64,000 nucleotides of DNA from assembly GCF_018494065.1 (NCBI RefSeq), contig NZ_JABBFR010000016.1:1-64000 (forward strand). Direction: 5' to 3'. The notes under the pieces were generated by a model. That model was not told the origin of the DNA. It ran no database searches and saw only the letters and a list, made by a program, of their open reading frames with translations. Source of the stretch: Rosenbergiella gaditana (lineage in GTDB: Bacteria; Pseudomonadota; Gammaproteobacteria; Enterobacterales; Enterobacteriaceae). Shown here in pieces: positions 27,009 through 36,563 of this stretch. Position numbers and translations under genes: made by a program. Position 1 is the stretch's first letter. Each line of letters starts with the position of its first letter.

Positions 27009-28247
27009 TCACGAGTCTGAGGCATCGTTGATTAAGTCACTGTGGGACTTATCCTTGAGGATCATCTCAAAACTATGAAGACGCTTATAGATTGACATCA
27101 ATTCGACTAACGTGGACCATGAATTGATCAAATATTGAAACGATGAGCGAACCTGATCGAATACGTTGGAGATTTGATTCATTAATCCTAAGGTAATGGT
27201 TCCTGCAACGATAGCGGGGAAGAGAACAAATAAGCCAAAGATATTATCGACTTGCAGATACAAAATGCGTGTAATATTGAAGTAGAGATAATGGAAGTAG
27301 AGCCGGAAATAGTTATAGCGTACTTGATTATATAGCGCTTTCACCGTCGGCGGCGTAGCTCGGTTGGCATCATCCTCACCATAGACTAACTCTTTACGAT
27401 AGGCTGCTTCGACCCGCTGGTTTTTAAAAGATAGACCCGGCAGTTTGATCCCCACTACCGCTAATAAAGCCGTCCCAAACAGTGACCAGACAATAGCAAT
27501 GATTACCAGTGCATAAGGGATATCGCCGATAATCGGCACCGATTTTACGTGTACGGAAAGCTGTGCCAAGATCGGCAAAAAAGCAATCAATGTCATAATC
27601 GCTTGCAGTAAGCTAACGCCCCAACTTTCCAAGGTGTCAGCGAAGCGCATCGTATCTTCTTGCACCCGTTGAGAGGCCCCTTCGACATGACGTAGTTGTC
27701 CCCAATTCGCCATAAAGAAGTTATTCATCGCCGTGCGCCAACGAAACACCCAGTGGCTGACGAAAAAATTATTCAACACGCCCACGACGACGGCGACTAA
27801 AGCAATGCCGAGAAACGCGTAGACTTGTTGATAAAAATCCTCGATTCGTACTGAACCGGCTTTGCCGAGCGCTTTTTGGATAAGGTTGCCAAAGGGCGCA
27901 TACCAAGCATTAATCGCAACCCCGACCTGAACGCTAAACCAGGTCGAAAAAATGATCAGGGCCAATCCCCAAACAGACCAGCGTTGCCATGGGTGGTTAT
28001 CAAGCAAATGCCATACCACAGCAAAGAGGGTAACGGCGACCCAGAAATAGAGATAGAACCAGAGATAACTCAGCTGCCAAAACCGTGCGACGGTTGTCGG
28101 TAGCGGTGACAGAAAAGCCTTAGCGAGTGCCGGAAAATGAGCCGGTAACTGTGCGGCGACACCGAACCAAAAAAGGACCACGACCAAACTCCAAGCGGCT
28201 GCGCTGGTGAAAAAGAGCAGTGGGCGTGGGAAATAGCATTTAAACAT
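27009..28247 (-). CDS. sbmA: Peptide antibiotic transporter SbmA
   Basis: 412 residues (E. coli 406), eight predicted membrane helices, SbmA/BacA family. It is a proton-driven inner-membrane importer of proline-rich antimicrobial peptides, microcins B17 and J25, and bleomycin. Long stretches match E. coli SbmA, for example [31 protein letters not shown] and [19 protein letters not shown]. In E. coli the downstream gene is the lipoprotein yaiW; here a secreted ParB-like gene takes that place. Upstream it diverges from the gluconate dehydrogenase operon across about 276 bp. Confidence 0.95.
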   Translation of the reverse strand: MFKCYFPRPLLFFTSAAAWSLVVVLFWFGVAAQLPAHFPALAKAFLSPLPTTVARFWQLSYLWFYLYFWVAVTLFAVVWHLLDNHPWQRWSVWGLALIIFSTWFSVQVGVAINAWYAPFGNLIQKALGKAGSVRIEDFYQQVYAFLGIALVAVVVGVLNNFFVSHWVFRWRTAMNNFFMANWGQLRHVEGASQRVQEDTMRFADTLESWGVSLLQAIMTLIAFLPILAQLSVHVKSVPIIGDIPYALVIIAIVWSLFGTALLAVVGIKLPGLSFKNQRVEAAYRKELVYGEDDANRATPPTVKALYNQVRYNYFRLYFHYLYFNITRILYLQVDNIFGLFVLFPAIVAGTITLGLMNQISNVFDQVRSSFQYLINSWSTLVELMSIYKRLHSFEMILKDKSHSDLINDASDS

Positions 28248-28417
28248 GATAACTCCCTGAAAAATTAACTCCTACGACGACTATACTAACTTAACCGACT
28301 GGAGAAGGATCTTACTGGCGATTAAAAAACATATTCTGATGACAATATGTTAAATCTAGTCACAAAAAATAAGTAGATATGATTTTTGATGTTACTCAAC
28401 TGTGTTACAATTAGACT

Positions 28418-28429
28418 GTTACCGGTAAC
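28418..28429. promoter_or_regulatory. GntR-type operator upstream of the gluconate dehydrogenase operon
   Basis: GTTACCGGTAAC is a perfect 12-bp palindrome, preceded by CT and followed by CACC. It matches the core of the gluconate repressor GntR site of E. coli (ATGTTACCNGTAACAT type). It is about 95 bp upstream of the first gene of the operon, a sensible promoter position. Repression relieved by gluconate is inferred, not shown. It could also affect the divergent sbmA gene. Confidence 0.7.
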
Positions 28430-28523
28430 CACCTTATAAAAATACAACAGCGGTACCGAACAACACTGTCACGCTATCTTTCAATTTTTCATGCTGCATT
28501 ATTTGCAGTATTAAGGCAATGTC

Positions 28524-29258
28524 ATGTCAGAACAAAAAAACGGCCAGTCACGCCGTGATTTTCTGCTGAAAACTATCGCTATCGCGCCAGCCATGGCTGT
28601 CGGGACGGCAGGGATAGGGGCTCTAGAGAGTCGAAGTGTCTTGGCCGCAGACAACACCAGTTCTGCCCCTTCTCAGGCGAGAGATTACCAACCCTCTTGG
28701 TTTACTGCTGAAGAATTTGCATTCATTACGGCTGCGGTAACGCAACTGATCCCGAAAGATGAGCGTGGCCCAGGTGCACTCGAAGCGGGTGTCCCTGAGT
28801 ATATAGACCGTCAAATGAATACTCCTTATGCCACCGGTGCAAACTGGTATATGCAAGGTCCTTTTACGCCGGATGTTGATAAAGAGTTTGGCTACCAGTT
28901 GCCTTTAGTACCGCAGCAAATTTATCGACTGGGGATTGCCGAGGCGAATCAGCAAAGCCAACAGCAATACGGTAAAGTCTTTGCTGAGTTAACAGCAGCG
29001 CAACAAATTGAATTTCTTAAGGACTTAGAAAGCGGTAAGCTGAACTTTCAACAACTTCCGTCAAAAACTTTCTTCTCATTCCTACTGCAGAACACCCGCG
29101 AAGGCTTCTTTAGTGACCCGATCCACGGTGGTAACCAAGGATTAGTGGGCTGGAAATTGATTAATTTCCCAGGCGCGCGTGCAGACTTTATGGATTGGGT
29201 GGAGCGTGGTGAACGCTACCCATTACCACCAGTATCGATTCGGGGTGAGAGAAGTTAA
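28524..29258 (+). CDS. Gluconate 2-dehydrogenase subunit 3 (gamma, Tat-exported)
   Basis: 244 residues. The N-terminus contains a twin-arginine signal, [20 protein letters not shown], so the subunit is exported folded by Tat, probably carrying the flavin subunit along. The body matches the gluconate 2-dehydrogenase subunit 3 family ([38 protein letters not shown] is its typical N-terminal region). Together with the GMC flavoprotein and triheme cytochrome it oxidises D-gluconate to 2-keto-D-gluconate on the periplasmic side. The next gene starts 2 bp after its stop, so the three are one operon. Confidence 0.92.
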   Translation: MSEQKNGQSRRDFLLKTIAIAPAMAVGTAGIGALESRSVLAADNTSSAPSQARDYQPSWFTAEEFAFITAAVTQLIPKDERGPGALEAGVPEYIDRQMNTPYATGANWYMQGPFTPDVDKEFGYQLPLVPQQIYRLGIAEANQQSQQQYGKVFAELTAAQQIEFLKDLESGKLNFQQLPSKTFFSFLLQNTREGFFSDPIHGGNQGLVGWKLINFPGARADFMDWVERGERYPLPPVSIRGERS

Positions 29259-29260
29259 TT

Positions 29261-31045
29261 ATGGCTAATGAACAAAAAAAAGTAGATGCGGTAATCGTCG
29301 GCTTCGGTTGGGCGGGCGCGATTATGGCAAAAGAGCTAACCGAAGCTGGTCTGACAGTGGTTGCGCTGGAGCGTGGTCCGCACCGTGACACTTATCCCGA
29401 TGGTGCCTACCCGCAATCGATCGACGAACTGACGTATAACGTTCGCAAAAAGCTCTTCCAAGATCTTTCTAAAAGCACAGTGACTATCCGTCATAACCCT
29501 TCGCAAACTGCGGTCCCTTACCGCCAACTTGCCGCGTTCTTACCCGGCACCGGTACCGGTGGCGCAGGATTACACTGGTCAGGCGTACATTTTCGCGTCG
29601 ACCCAGCAGAATTGCGTCTACGCAGCCATTATGAAGAGCGCTATGGGAAAAACTTTATCCCAGAAGGGATGACGATCCAAGATTTCGGCGTGACCTACGA
29701 CGAGTTGGAACCTTTTTTTGACCAATCTGAAAAAGTGTTCGGGACTTCGGGTTCCGCATGGTCGATCAAAGGGAATGTGGTGGGTAAAGATAAAGGGGGT
29801 AACCCTTTTGCAGGCGATCGTTCGCAAGACTTCCCGCTTCCTGCACAGAAAAGAACCTTTTCTGCGCAACTGTTCTATAAAGCTGCAGAAGCGGTCGGCT
29901 ATCATCCTTACGATATGCCTTCGGCTAACACCTCTGGGCCTTATACCAATACTTATGGTGCACAGATGGGGCCGTGTAACTTCTGCGGTTATTGCAGTGG
30001 TTACGCCTGCTACATGTACTCTAAGGCCTCGCCGAACGTCAATATTTTACCGGCGCTTCGCCAAGAGCCTAAGTTTGAACTACGTAACGACTCCTATGTG
30101 CTGAAAGTTAACCTGACGGACGATAAAAAGCGTGCAACAGGTGTCACCTATGTGGATGCACAAGGTCGGGAACAGATCCAACCGGCAGATTTAGTGATCC
30201 TCTCTGCGTTCCAATTCCATAACGTACACTTAATGTTGTTATCGGGTATTGGTAAGCCGTACAACCCTATCACTAATGAAGGGGTGGTTGGCCGTAACTT
30301 TGCCTACCAGAATATGTCGACTCTTAAAGCACTGTTCGATAAAAACACCACCACCAACCCCTTTATTGGAGCGGGCGGCGCAGGGGTTGCAGTGGACGAC
30401 TTTAATGCAGATAACTTTGATCATGGACCGCATGGTTTTGTCGGCGGATCGCCATTCTGGGTAAACCAAGCCGGCGTAAAACCGATCTCCGGGCTTCCAG
30501 TGCCAGCAGGCACTCCAGCTTGGGGAAGCGAGTGGAAAGCCGCTGTCGCGGATACTTACACCCACCATGTCTCAATGGATGCCCACGGTGCTCATCAGTC
30601 TTATCGCAATAATTACTTAGATCTCGATCCTAACTACAAAGATATTCATGGACAGCCGCTGCTGCGAATGACATTCGATTGGCAAGAGAATGACATCAAA
30701 ATGGCACAGTTCATGGTGTCTAAGATGCACAAAATTGCGGAAGCCATGAACCCGAAAGCGATTTTAGGTGCCGCGAAGAAAGAGGGGGCGCATTTCGATA
30801 CCACTTCTTATCAGACTACCCATATGAATGGTGGCGCAATCATGGGTGAACACCCATCGACCAGCGCAATCAACCGTTACCTGCAAAGTTGGGATGTGCA
30901 TAACGTCTTTGTGCCGGGGGCTTCAGCGTTCCCTCAAGGACTTGGTTACAACCCAACCGGGCTAGTGGCGGCACTGACTTATTGGTCAGCCAAAACCATC
31001 CGTGAGGTGTACCTCAAGAATCCAGGCCCACTGGTTCAGGCATAA
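29261..31045 (+). CDS. Gluconate 2-dehydrogenase, FAD-binding catalytic subunit (GMC family)
   Basis: 594 residues. An N-terminal FAD-binding motif VIVGFGWAGAIMAKELTEAG is typical of the GMC family. The C-terminal HMNGGAIMG and PQGLGYNPTGLVAAL segments supply the active-site His and the FAD ring site. A cysteine-rich stretch near residue 240 (GPCNFCGYCSGYACYMYSK) is characteristic of membrane-linked gluconate, 2-ketogluconate and sorbitol dehydrogenases and may hold an iron-sulfur cluster. It has no signal peptide of its own and is thought to travel with the Tat-exported gamma subunit. Sugar specificity (gluconate versus 2-ketogluconate) is inferred from the family and from the GntR-type operator, not proven. 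Confidence 0.92.
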   Translation: MANEQKKVDAVIVGFGWAGAIMAKELTEAGLTVVALERGPHRDTYPDGAYPQSIDELTYNVRKKLFQDLSKSTVTIRHNPSQTAVPYRQLAAFLPGTGTGGAGLHWSGVHFRVDPAELRLRSHYEERYGKNFIPEGMTIQDFGVTYDELEPFFDQSEKVFGTSGSAWSIKGNVVGKDKGGNPFAGDRSQDFPLPAQKRTFSAQLFYKAAEAVGYHPYDMPSANTSGPYTNTYGAQMGPCNFCGYCSGYACYMYSKASPNVNILPALRQEPKFELRNDSYVLKVNLTDDKKRATGVTYVDAQGREQIQPADLVILSAFQFHNVHLMLLSGIGKPYNPITNEGVVGRNFAYQNMSTLKALFDKNTTTNPFIGAGGAGVAVDDFNADNFDHGPHGFVGGSPFWVNQAGVKPISGLPVPAGTPAWGSEWKAAVADTYTHHVSMDAHGAHQSYRNNYLDLDPNYKDIHGQPLLRMTFDWQENDIKMAQFMVSKMHKIAEAMNPKAILGAAKKEGAHFDTTSYQTTHMNGGAIMGEHPSTSAINRYLQSWDVHNVFVPGASAFPQGLGYNPTGLVAALTYWSAKTIREVYLKNPGPLVQA

Positions 31046-31055
31046 GGAGAGGCTA

Positions 31056-32372
31056 ATGAAAAAGACTTTTTTGACCCTAGTGTTAGCGTTTGTCTCTTTT
31101 AGTACGTTAGCCGAAACGTCTGGTGAACTGGTTAAACGTGGTGAGTATCTGGCGCGAGCGGGAGACTGTGTCGCCTGCCATACCGCGAAAGGCGGTAAAC
31201 CTTTTGCCGGTGGTTTAGCGATGGCAACGCCGATCGGTACGATTTACAGTACCAATATCACCCCTGATAAGCAGACAGGGATTGGTGATTACAGCTACGA
31301 CGATTTCCAAAAGGCGGTGCGTCAGGGGATTGCCAAAACCGGTGATACGCTTTATCCGGCGATGCCTTATCCTTCCTATGCTGTGGTCAGCGATGAAGAT
31401 ATGCGTGCGCTTTATGCCTATTTTATGCAGGGCGTGCCTGCCGTTAACCAAGAGAATAAAGCGACCGATATTCCATGGCCGCTCTCAATGCGTTGGCCGC
31501 TTGCCATCTGGCGTAAAATGTTTGCTCCAGAGGTCAAACCTTTTGAATCCACGACTCAGGATGACGAGAGTGTCAACCGTGGCCGTTACTTGGTAGAAGG
31601 TTTAGCACACTGTGGGGCGTGCCACACGCCACGTAGTATCACCATGCAAGAAAAAGCGCTGAATGGACAAGATAATACAACTTATCTTGCAGGCAGCAGC
31701 TCACCGATTGATGGATGGACCGCCAGTAACTTGCGTGGCGATAATCGCGATGGCCTAGGCCGTTGGAGCCAGCAAGAACTTGAGCAGTTCTTGCGTTATG
31801 GCCGCAATGACCAGACAGCCGTCTTTGGTGGTATGACTGATGTGGTCGAGCACAGTCTGCAATATCTGACCGATGCTGACATCACGGCAATCGCACGGTA
31901 TTTGAAAACCTTGGCACCACAAGACCCTGATCAAACACCTTTCACCGCTGACGATAGTGTGGCGAAAGCACTGTGGAAAGGCGATGACCATCAAGCAGGT
32001 GCGAGTGAATATGTTGACAGTTGTGCAGCCTGCCACAAAACGGATGGAACCGGCTACAAGCGCTTCTTCCCGCAATTGAAAGGTAATCCAGTTGTCTTAG
32101 CTGAAGATCCGACTTCGCTTATTCATATTATCTTAACCGGCGCACGTTTACCGGCGGTTGCTGGCGCACCGACCGCGATCACCATGCCTGCCTTTGGCTG
32201 GCGAATGAATGATCAGCAAGTCGCAGACCTTGTTAACTTTGTGCGCAGCAGCTGGGGCAACACCCAGTCTTCGACGGTGAAGGCCAGTGATGTGGCGAAG
32301 ATACGCGAGCAGGACGAGGTTAAAGGCCAGCAAGGTAGTCACAGCATCGAAGTCTTAGAGAAGCGGCAATAA
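31056..32372 (+). CDS. Gluconate 2-dehydrogenase, triheme cytochrome c subunit
   Basis: 438 residues from the ATG at 31056 (AAGGAGAG upstream). The N-terminus MKKTFLTLVLAFVSFSTLA is a Sec signal peptide. Three c-type heme motifs are seen: CVACH near residue 35, CGACH near 185 and CAACH near 325. The cytochrome accepts electrons from the flavin subunit and passes them to ubiquinone at the membrane. It is the last gene of the operon, 10 bp after the flavin subunit, and is followed by a strong terminator. An earlier in-frame ATG inside the upstream gene would add 18 residues before the signal and is rejected. Confidence 0.93.
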   Translation: MKKTFLTLVLAFVSFSTLAETSGELVKRGEYLARAGDCVACHTAKGGKPFAGGLAMATPIGTIYSTNITPDKQTGIGDYSYDDFQKAVRQGIAKTGDTLYPAMPYPSYAVVSDEDMRALYAYFMQGVPAVNQENKATDIPWPLSMRWPLAIWRKMFAPEVKPFESTTQDDESVNRGRYLVEGLAHCGACHTPRSITMQEKALNGQDNTTYLAGSSSPIDGWTASNLRGDNRDGLGRWSQQELEQFLRYGRNDQTAVFGGMTDVVEHSLQYLTDADITAIARYLKTLAPQDPDQTPFTADDSVAKALWKGDDHQAGASEYVDSCAACHKTDGTGYKRFFPQLKGNPVVLAEDPTSLIHIILTGARLPAVAGAPTAITMPAFGWRMNDQQVADLVNFVRSSWGNTQSSTVKASDVAKIREQDEVKGQQGSHSIEVLEKRQ

Positions 32373-32390
32373 TTTTTTTCTAGTGATAAC

Positions 32391-32425
32391 AACGCGGTAA
32401 TCGTTATGATTACCGCGTTTTTTTT
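32391..32425 (+). terminator. Rho-independent terminator of the gluconate dehydrogenase operon
   Basis: AACGCGGTAAT and ATTACCGCGTT form a perfect 11-bp stem with a 7-nt loop, followed by eight T residues. Confidence 0.93.
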
Positions 32426-32733
32426 AGAGGTTTTCGACGTATTTACCGCGAGGTGTTGGGCCAAAAATCGCGACCGAAAGTATTACCATCAATATACTTA
32501 AGACGATAAATCAGACGACGCCGCTGCTTCCTGCTGACGTCAGAATTACGCCAACAAATACGCTACTCAGTGCTGTAGAAAGCCGGCTGAAGGCGTAGCA
32601 GAAACCGACTGCTCGGGCGCGTATCGTGGTAGGAAAAATATCTGTTTGATATGCGTGGTAGCTATAGGTTAATCAAGCGTTGGCGTAAGTGATAAGAAAA
32701 CCGCAGATGATTATTATCGATGGTTGATGCGCC
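32424..32733 (-). pseudogene. C-terminal remnant of an MFS transporter
   Basis: In one minus-strand frame ending in TAA at 32424, the sequence contains SYHAYQTDIFPTTIRARAVG, then FCYAFSRLSTALSSVFVGVI and FGPTPRGKYVENL. This is the last third of a metabolite:proton symporter of the MFS class (the LFPTxIRARAVGF motif is typical). Two in-frame stops break it (after ITYANA and after GSSGVV). The N-terminal two thirds are missing and replaced by an IS3-type end. Confidence 0.75.
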
Positions 32734-32856
32734 AGGGCCGTTGCTTTAGCTCCGTCATCACTGTTGAGGTAATGAGCAACAACCTTCTGCTTAAATTCTG
32801 GTGTAAACATATAACAGAAAACCCCTAATCGTTGGGTGTCCAACTTTCGGGGTTCA
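32734..32856 (-). mobile_element. Left end of an IS3-family (IS150-like) element with truncated orfA
   Basis: TGAACCCCGAAAGTTGGACA (minus strand, 32856-32837) resembles the terminal repeat of IS150-group IS3 elements. The ATG at 32810 begins MFTPEFKQKVVAHYLNSDDG followed by AKATA, the usual N-terminus of an OrfA transposase. After about 25 codons the frame continues without interruption into the MFS remnant, so the rest of the element is deleted. Confidence 0.65.
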
Positions 32857-32892
32857 CTTCACAAAGGATAGCTTTCAAACAGGTTTCTAGAA

Positions 32893-33747
32893 TTAGAAAC
32901 TGTAACCAGCTACCAGGTAGTATCCCCAACCGGTATTATTAGTGCGTGAGCCGCCTAGATCGGCACTGCCTTCCCATTGACCGCCGTTATGGAAATAACG
33001 GGCGACGAAAGAGTAGTGCCAGTGCGCGTAGCTCAATGCCAATATATGGCTGGAAGCGATAGAGTTTTTAGTCCGAACGGTGCTGTTATTGCCGAGATCA
33101 GAGCCCCAATCAAAGTTGGTGAAACCAATATAAGCTAAGTTTCCGCCCCATAAAGTGGTTATAGGGTACATGTATTTCACTTTAAAGCGGTAACCGTCCC
33201 AGCTATCTTCATTGGCCGCACCGTAGTTTTCCCACTGGTACTTCGCATAAACGTTTAACGAGAGAGAGAGTTTCGTGCCGGTGTCAATATCAGTCCCTAA
33301 GCCCGTATACCAGGTATTTTGACGATTTTTATCGTTAGGTCCCATATCGTAGATATAGTTGTTAGCAAAATACCACTGCTTAATTGGACCGATGCTTAAA
33401 TCAGTGTCAGTCAGCTTATCAATCGAGAAGCGGGGCTCAATCTCCATAAATAATGGCGAGCCTTTTCCCTTATCCCATATACCGACATCGTTTGCGTTGC
33501 CAACCCCAAAAAATTTAGGCACGTCGATATAGCCATAAAAATCGAACCAATCCTTGTGAGCAAATGCTTCATATTCCAGATAGATGTCGTTATTTGGATG
33601 CGGGCCAAAACGTGTGTGGTAACTGCCGACCACATTGACACTTTGGTGCCACCAATCAGAGAGATATTCGGGTGAGTTGTCTGCCCAAGCGGAAGTTGCG
33701 ACTGTCGTGGCTAACGCAGTGGCGGCTATCAGTGATTTATATTTCAT
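32893..33747 (-). CDS. tsx: Nucleoside-specific outer-membrane channel Tsx
   Basis: 284 residues (E. coli 294). A signal peptide (about 1-22, ending TSAWA) precedes a 12-stranded barrel. It lets nucleosides and deoxynucleosides cross the outer membrane and serves as a receptor for phages and colicin K in E. coli. Matching stretches include [32 protein letters not shown] and [20 protein letters not shown]; the C-terminus ends in YSF, the aromatic signal for barrel insertion. A perfect CRP site lies about 150 bp upstream, in line with the CRP/CytR control known for tsx. Confidence 0.95.
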   Translation of the reverse strand: MKYKSLIAATALATTVATSAWADNSPEYLSDWWHQSVNVVGSYHTRFGPHPNNDIYLEYEAFAHKDWFDFYGYIDVPKFFGVGNANDVGIWDKGKGSPLFMEIEPRFSIDKLTDTDLSIGPIKQWYFANNYIYDMGPNDKNRQNTWYTGLGTDIDTGTKLSLSLNVYAKYQWENYGAANEDSWDGYRFKVKYMYPITTLWGGNLAYIGFTNFDWGSDLGNNSTVRTKNSIASSHILALSYAHWHYSFVARYFHNGGQWEGSADLGGSRTNNTGWGYYLVAGYSF

Positions 33748-33890
33748 TATTATTTGCTCATCGAGGATGTAAAACGCGAAAAAATGAGTCCCACAAGATC
33801 GTGACAGTCAGTAAATAGGCGCGTGCCCTGTTTGTCGACGGGAATTTTACTCTTAAAAGAATACTTTTGCGGCACTATAAAAAATTATAA

Positions 33891-33906
33891 TGTGATAGAG
33901 ATCACA
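33891..33906 (-). promoter_or_regulatory. CRP-binding site upstream of tsx
   Basis: TGTGATAGAGATCACA is an exact TGTGA-N6-TCACA palindrome flanked by A/T-rich bases, about 145 bp upstream of the tsx ATG. In E. coli tsx has a cAMP-CRP/CytR-controlled promoter. The remaining bases of this 379-bp gap (33748-34126) hold the tsx and ycgR promoters, which I could not place. Confidence 0.8.
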
Positions 33907-34126
33907 TATTATATATATAGTGTTGAACTATTTATCAATTTTTTACTACGCGGTGAATAAATAGACAGTCGCCGCGTGACGATTATGTATACTCGTCGAT
34001 TGAAAGATAAAGCCATGCTAATATTTGAAAAATGAACCATTAATCGGTTGATCGCTAACCCTTTTCTTAGATAGGTGCTTGGTAACGTGATATTAGGCCG
34101 CATGTTTGCTTTAAAGGATGCCATTT

Positions 34127-34840
34127 ATGATGAATTCTGAATCAGAATCGTCTTCACTACGCGAAGACAGATTTGAGCTTGCGTCAATATTGCGAACATT
34201 TCAAAAACAGCAACAAACCTTAGTGTTAGCCTCTCTTGATGACGATACGCAAAACTTTACGTTGGTTAGAATGGAAGGTAGTCGTATTCGATTAGTTCCT
34301 CAGCATGGCGATATACCCTTTGCCTCATCCTTGACCCTAGTCGCTGAGGGGAGCGAGGCGAAAATAATTTTTAGCATTACTAATGCGGTGAGCGTTGAGC
34401 AACAGGGGCATCAGCAGTGGCTAGGGGAACTCGTTCCGACTTTCTCTTATATCCAGCGCCGCATAAACTTACGTGTACCCGTACCGTTAAGAAAAGCCTT
34501 TTCGATTGCTATCCACCTACCAGGCCATATTGAGTTGCACCGCTTCTTTGTCGATAATTTCTCCACTGGCGGGATAGGGCTTTTTAGTCGTGGGCTACCT
34601 AACCCAGCTTTCAAAAAAGGGGCAATCTTCAAAAAGGTTGATCTGAATTTAGGCGAATACGGGGAATATAAAGTCAATGTCGAGGTGATCTCTCTTGGCC
34701 CTCTTGATGAGCCCTTAGCGGATCATCCTGAATTTACTCACCGTATTTCGATGAGATTTTTAAATCTGTCATTAATTACGCAACGTAATTTTAATAAGAT
34801 TACCTATACATTTGAGGTAAACTTCAACCGTAAACGCTAA
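34127..34840 (+). CDS. ycgR: Flagellar brake protein YcgR (PilZ domain, c-di-GMP effector)
   Basis: 237 residues from the ATG at 34127, 8 nt after AAAGGA. The N-terminal YcgR domain (about 1-105) is followed by a PilZ domain with both c-di-GMP signatures: RRINLRV near residue 112 (RxxxR) and DNFSTGGIGLF near 143 (D/NxSxxG). When c-di-GMP is high, YcgR binds the flagellar motor and slows swimming. No flagellar genes are nearby, so it is scattered from its regulon as in E. coli. A sigma-28 promoter was looked for upstream and not clearly found. Confidence 0.9.
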   Translation: MMNSESESSSLREDRFELASILRTFQKQQQTLVLASLDDDTQNFTLVRMEGSRIRLVPQHGDIPFASSLTLVAEGSEAKIIFSITNAVSVEQQGHQQWLGELVPTFSYIQRRINLRVPVPLRKAFSIAIHLPGHIELHRFFVDNFSTGGIGLFSRGLPNPAFKKGAIFKKVDLNLGEYGEYKVNVEVISLGPLDEPLADHPEFTHRISMRFLNLSLITQRNFNKITYTFEVNFNRKR

Positions 34841-34937
34841 GCCAGTAGTATGAATTTTCTGAATTTTACGGTATTAATTATCCTTAACTCATTCATCTTC
34901 TAAGCTTAGAAGACGATCGACTTTAAGGGGGATATTA

Positions 34938-35480
34938 ATGGAGCTTGAAACGGAACGTTTGCGGTTGCGGCAGTGGCAGACCTCTGATCTGATTCCTTTT
35001 CGCGAAATAAATCAAGATCCGGACGTGATGCGTTTTTTTATGAACCCTCTCAGCGCCGCGCAGAGTGATGAGTTAGCAAAAACCTTTCGTCTGATCATGC
35101 AGCGCAAGGGGTGGGGGTTTTGGGCGGTTGAGCTAAAATCTACTGCACAATTCATCGGTTTTTGCGGCTTGCATGAGCAGCCCAATAAATTCTCCTTTTC
35201 GCCCTGCGTTGAAATCGGCTGGCGATTTTCCTCGCCGTTTTGGTCACAAGGTTTGGCAACAGAGGCTGCAGAGAGAGTATTACACTTTGCTTTCGAAAAC
35301 ATTAGCTTACAGCAAGTGGTAGCGTTCACATCTGTTCATAATTACCGTTCTGAACGCTTGATGCAGCGATTGAACATGACCCGGCAGCGCACCTTCAACC
35401 ACCCTCATATCCCCGCGGAACATCCCTTAGCAGAACATCTTCTTTACGCCTTACAGCGGTCAGATTTTTTATTAGCCTAA
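34938..35480 (+). CDS. GNAT acetyltransferase, RimJ/RimL type
   Basis: 180 residues. The N-terminus ETERLRLRQWQTSDLIPFREI is typical of the RimJ/RimL branch of the GNAT fold. The acetyl-CoA-binding region lies around EIGWRFSSPFWSQGLATEAA, and the following VAFTSVHNYRSERLMQRLNM is the usual motif B. Targets in this branch range from ribosomal protein N-termini to small molecules, so the substrate cannot be named. The gene is monocistronic with a ribosome site (AAGGGGGA) before the ATG. Confidence 0.82.
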   Translation: MELETERLRLRQWQTSDLIPFREINQDPDVMRFFMNPLSAAQSDELAKTFRLIMQRKGWGFWAVELKSTAQFIGFCGLHEQPNKFSFSPCVEIGWRFSSPFWSQGLATEAAERVLHFAFENISLQQVVAFTSVHNYRSERLMQRLNMTRQRTFNHPHIPAEHPLAEHLLYALQRSDFLLA

Positions 35481-35598
35481 AACAAAGTATTTGAAAAAAA
35501 GAGGGGTTTCTGGCGATCTATCTCACGTTTTACTGATAAGCGCCTTGAGGCATACTGGCGAGTCTGACAAATTGCCTAAATTAGGGTGAAGGAGTGAG

Positions 35599-36441
35599 AT
35601 GAAGATCGTCAAAATCTTGAACAACAATGTTGTGGTTGTTCAACAAGGCTCAAAGGATGAGCAGATTATTATGGGTCGAGGTATCGCCTTTCAGAAGCGT
35701 TGTGGCGATAGTATCGATCACAGTAAAATTGAGAAGATTTTTGCACGGCAGAATAACCCACTATTTGATCACTTTGTCGAACTCATCCAACAGATCCCAC
35801 TCAATGTTTTGCTGACGTGTGATCGCATTGTCACCCATGCTCGACAGCAGCTTGGTCCTTTACAAGAAAGCTTATTTATCTCATTGGCAGACCACTGCTT
35901 CGGTGCATTAGAGCGAAAACGTAATGGCATCGTACTGCACAATCGCCTGTTATGGGAGACTCAACACCTCTATCCGAATGAGTACCAAGTGGCGGTTGTC
36001 GCGTTACAAATTATTGAACAAAGGCTAGGTATTACACTCCAGCTTGATGAGGCGGGATTTATCGCTCTGCATTTTGTGACGGCACAATTGCAAGGGGATA
36101 TACAAGAAGTCACCCAAGTGACCCGCCTGATGCAAGAAATGTTAAATCTGGTTAAATATCACTTACGTATTGATTATGCAGATAAAAGTCTTAGCTACCA
36201 CCGGTTTGTTACGCACCTAAAATTTTTTGCCCAGCGTTGTTTGACGCATGCACAAGTCAGTAGTGAAGAGAGCGAATTGACCGAAGCTATCCATCACCAA
36301 TATCAGCTAGCGTGGTCGGCGGCTGAGTTGGTGGGCGAACATCTCTCGCAGCATTATCAACATCAGATTCAGCCAGAAGAGTTGTTATTTCTCACTTTAC
36401 ATATAGAGAAGTTACGTAAAGAAGCACAGTTAACAGAGTAA
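35599..36441 (+). CDS. bglG: Transcriptional antiterminator, BglG/LicT family
   Basis: 280 residues. The first 55 (MKIVKILNNNVVVVQQGSKD) form the RNA-binding CAT domain; two PRD domains follow with the histidines phosphorylated by PTS proteins (for example near DRIVTHAR and FIALHFV in PRD1, and HIEKLRKE at the C-terminus). When its beta-glucoside is imported, the dephosphorylated dimer binds an RNA hairpin and prevents early termination. That RNA site is visible immediately downstream, between this gene and the PTS gene. No second copy of the site was found upstream of bglG. Confidence 0.92.
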   Translation: MKIVKILNNNVVVVQQGSKDEQIIMGRGIAFQKRCGDSIDHSKIEKIFARQNNPLFDHFVELIQQIPLNVLLTCDRIVTHARQQLGPLQESLFISLADHCFGALERKRNGIVLHNRLLWETQHLYPNEYQVAVVALQIIEQRLGITLQLDEAGFIALHFVTAQLQGDIQEVTQVTRLMQEMLNLVKYHLRIDYADKSLSYHRFVTHLKFFAQRCLTHAQVSSEESELTEAIHHQYQLAWSAAELVGEHLSQHYQHQIQPEELLFLTLHIEKLRKEAQLTE

Positions 36442-36448
36442 ATTGACA

Positions 36449-36478
36449 GGATTGTTACTACTTCGGTAGGCAAAACCT
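36449..36478 (+). promoter_or_regulatory. RAT: ribonucleic antiterminator site for BglG
   Basis: The 30-base stretch starts GGATTGTTACTAC and ends GGTAGGCAAAACCT, matching the RAT consensus of BglG/SacY-type regulators, and forms a hairpin with a TTCG loop. Its last bases are also the first arm of the terminator at 36472-36515, so the two structures exclude each other. Confidence 0.93.
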
Positions 36479-36515
36479 GGGTCTCGTCTAATGATGGCGG
36501 GTCCCGGGTTTTTTT
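36472..36515 (+). terminator. Regulated terminator upstream of bglF
   Basis: AAAACCTGGG pairs with CCCGGGTTTT (one G-U wobble) and is followed by a T-tract. Formation is blocked when BglG stabilises the overlapping RAT hairpin. Confidence 0.9.
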
Positions 36516-36563
36516 GTTTTTACAGGGGTTTAACTTTATAGATAGCGCATCACTGGAGGGTAA

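Noticed and set aside
35510..35530. CRP-like sequence upstream of bglG (GGCGATCTATCTCACG)
   Set aside because: Only one half-site is good and spacing fits poorly; too weak to list, although CRP control of bgl genes is known.
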